From the NCBI RefSeq assembly GCF_004335005.1, contig NZ_RQRT01000013.1:1-64000 (forward strand): a stretch of DNA of 64,000 nucleotides, in the 5' to 3' direction. Each line of letters opens with the position of its first letter. Position 1 is the first letter of the stretch. Source of the stretch: Paracoccus nototheniae. Lineage in GTDB: Bacteria; Pseudomonadota; Alphaproteobacteria; Rhodobacterales; Rhodobacteraceae. This document shows, piece after piece, positions 63,942 through 64,000 of this stretch. A program made the position numbers and the translations under genes. The notes below the pieces were generated by a model. The model searched no databases, had not been told where the DNA came from, and saw only the letters and a program-made list of their open reading frames with translations.

Positions 63942-64000
63942 ATGCTGAACAACATTGGCCTTCCCGGCATCCTTCTGATCGCAGTCGTCGTGCTGGTCCT
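63942..64000 (+). CDS. tatA: Twin-arginine translocase subunit TatA (N-terminal part, cut by window end)
   Basis: The first about 19 residues, MLNNIGLPGILLIAVVVLVL, match the start of TatA/E: a short polar lead, then the transmembrane helix. aagggag precedes the ATG. The typical FGRGKI motif would follow beyond the window, probably with tatB and tatC. Confidence 0.85.
   Translation, partial: MLNNIGLPGILLIAVVVLV

Overview
The window is GC-rich, gene-dense DNA from an alphaproteobacterium of the Rhodobacteraceae/Paracoccaceae type; Paracoccus or a close relative is the best guess. Supporting signs are the HWE/HisKA_2-type LOV kinase, a PAS_5 (MopJ-type) protein, the hflK-hflC-htrA order, an ectA-ectB-ectC-ask operon, and two copies of a G-tract/C-tract hairpin repeat followed by an A/T-rich tail, of a kind I associate with this group. 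No rRNA, tRNA, CRISPR array, prophage or replication origin was found. Everything is inferred by reading the sequence, without database searches.

Layout. 1-125: 3' end of an IS5-family insertion sequence. 155-3924: sulfate/thiosulfate ABC transporter (cysA-sbp-cysT-cysW); cysA carries an apparent 1-base frameshift near its end and the IS ends 29 bp upstream of its start codon. 4053-5614: LOV histidine kinase plus single-domain response regulator. 5643-6403: 45-aa membrane protein and an RBBP9-type hydrolase. 6645-10357: ectoine operon, with a divergent MarR-type regulator (10575-11096). 11169-13254: gnd-type 6-phosphogluconate dehydrogenase and bioY. 13698-19548: complete seven-gene Mrp cation/proton antiporter. 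19638-27541: rnd, a double GNAT protein, a PAS_5 protein, gmk, a gamma-carbonic-anhydrase-like protein, a PhoR-like kinase, rpiA and gor. 27657-32088: hflK, hflC and a Do-type protease. 32219-36885: ferredoxin, a DUF2141 protein and a nuclease/SMC-like ATPase pair. 36882-40273: glutarate module (LysR, glutaryl-CoA dehydrogenase, CoA-transferase).

40266-44384 holds a tightly coupled five-gene operon: GTP cyclohydrolase II, MDR dehydrogenase, degenerate 6-pyruvoyl-tetrahydropterin-synthase homologue, SAM methyltransferase, RibD-type reductase. No known pathway I can name uses this set, so it is the best candidate for an undescribed biosynthetic system (a modified pterin or pyrimidine from GTP).

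44680-50632: FkbM methyltransferase, inositol-monophosphatase-family enzyme and an RND efflux pair. 50654-62570: catabolic island with a GntR regulator, gamma-glutamyltransferase-family hydrolase, two transporters, a three-subunit molybdenum hydroxylase, a YdeP-type molybdoenzyme and an M20 amidohydrolase; the set suggests breakdown of an N-heterocycle or N-carbamoyl/amide compound. 62601-63790: retropepsin-like protein and MarC. The window ends inside tatA.

Together, ectoine synthesis and Mrp antiport suggest tolerance of salt or alkali; the LOV kinase suggests blue-light sensing; the catabolic genes point to a versatile soil or marine heterotroph.
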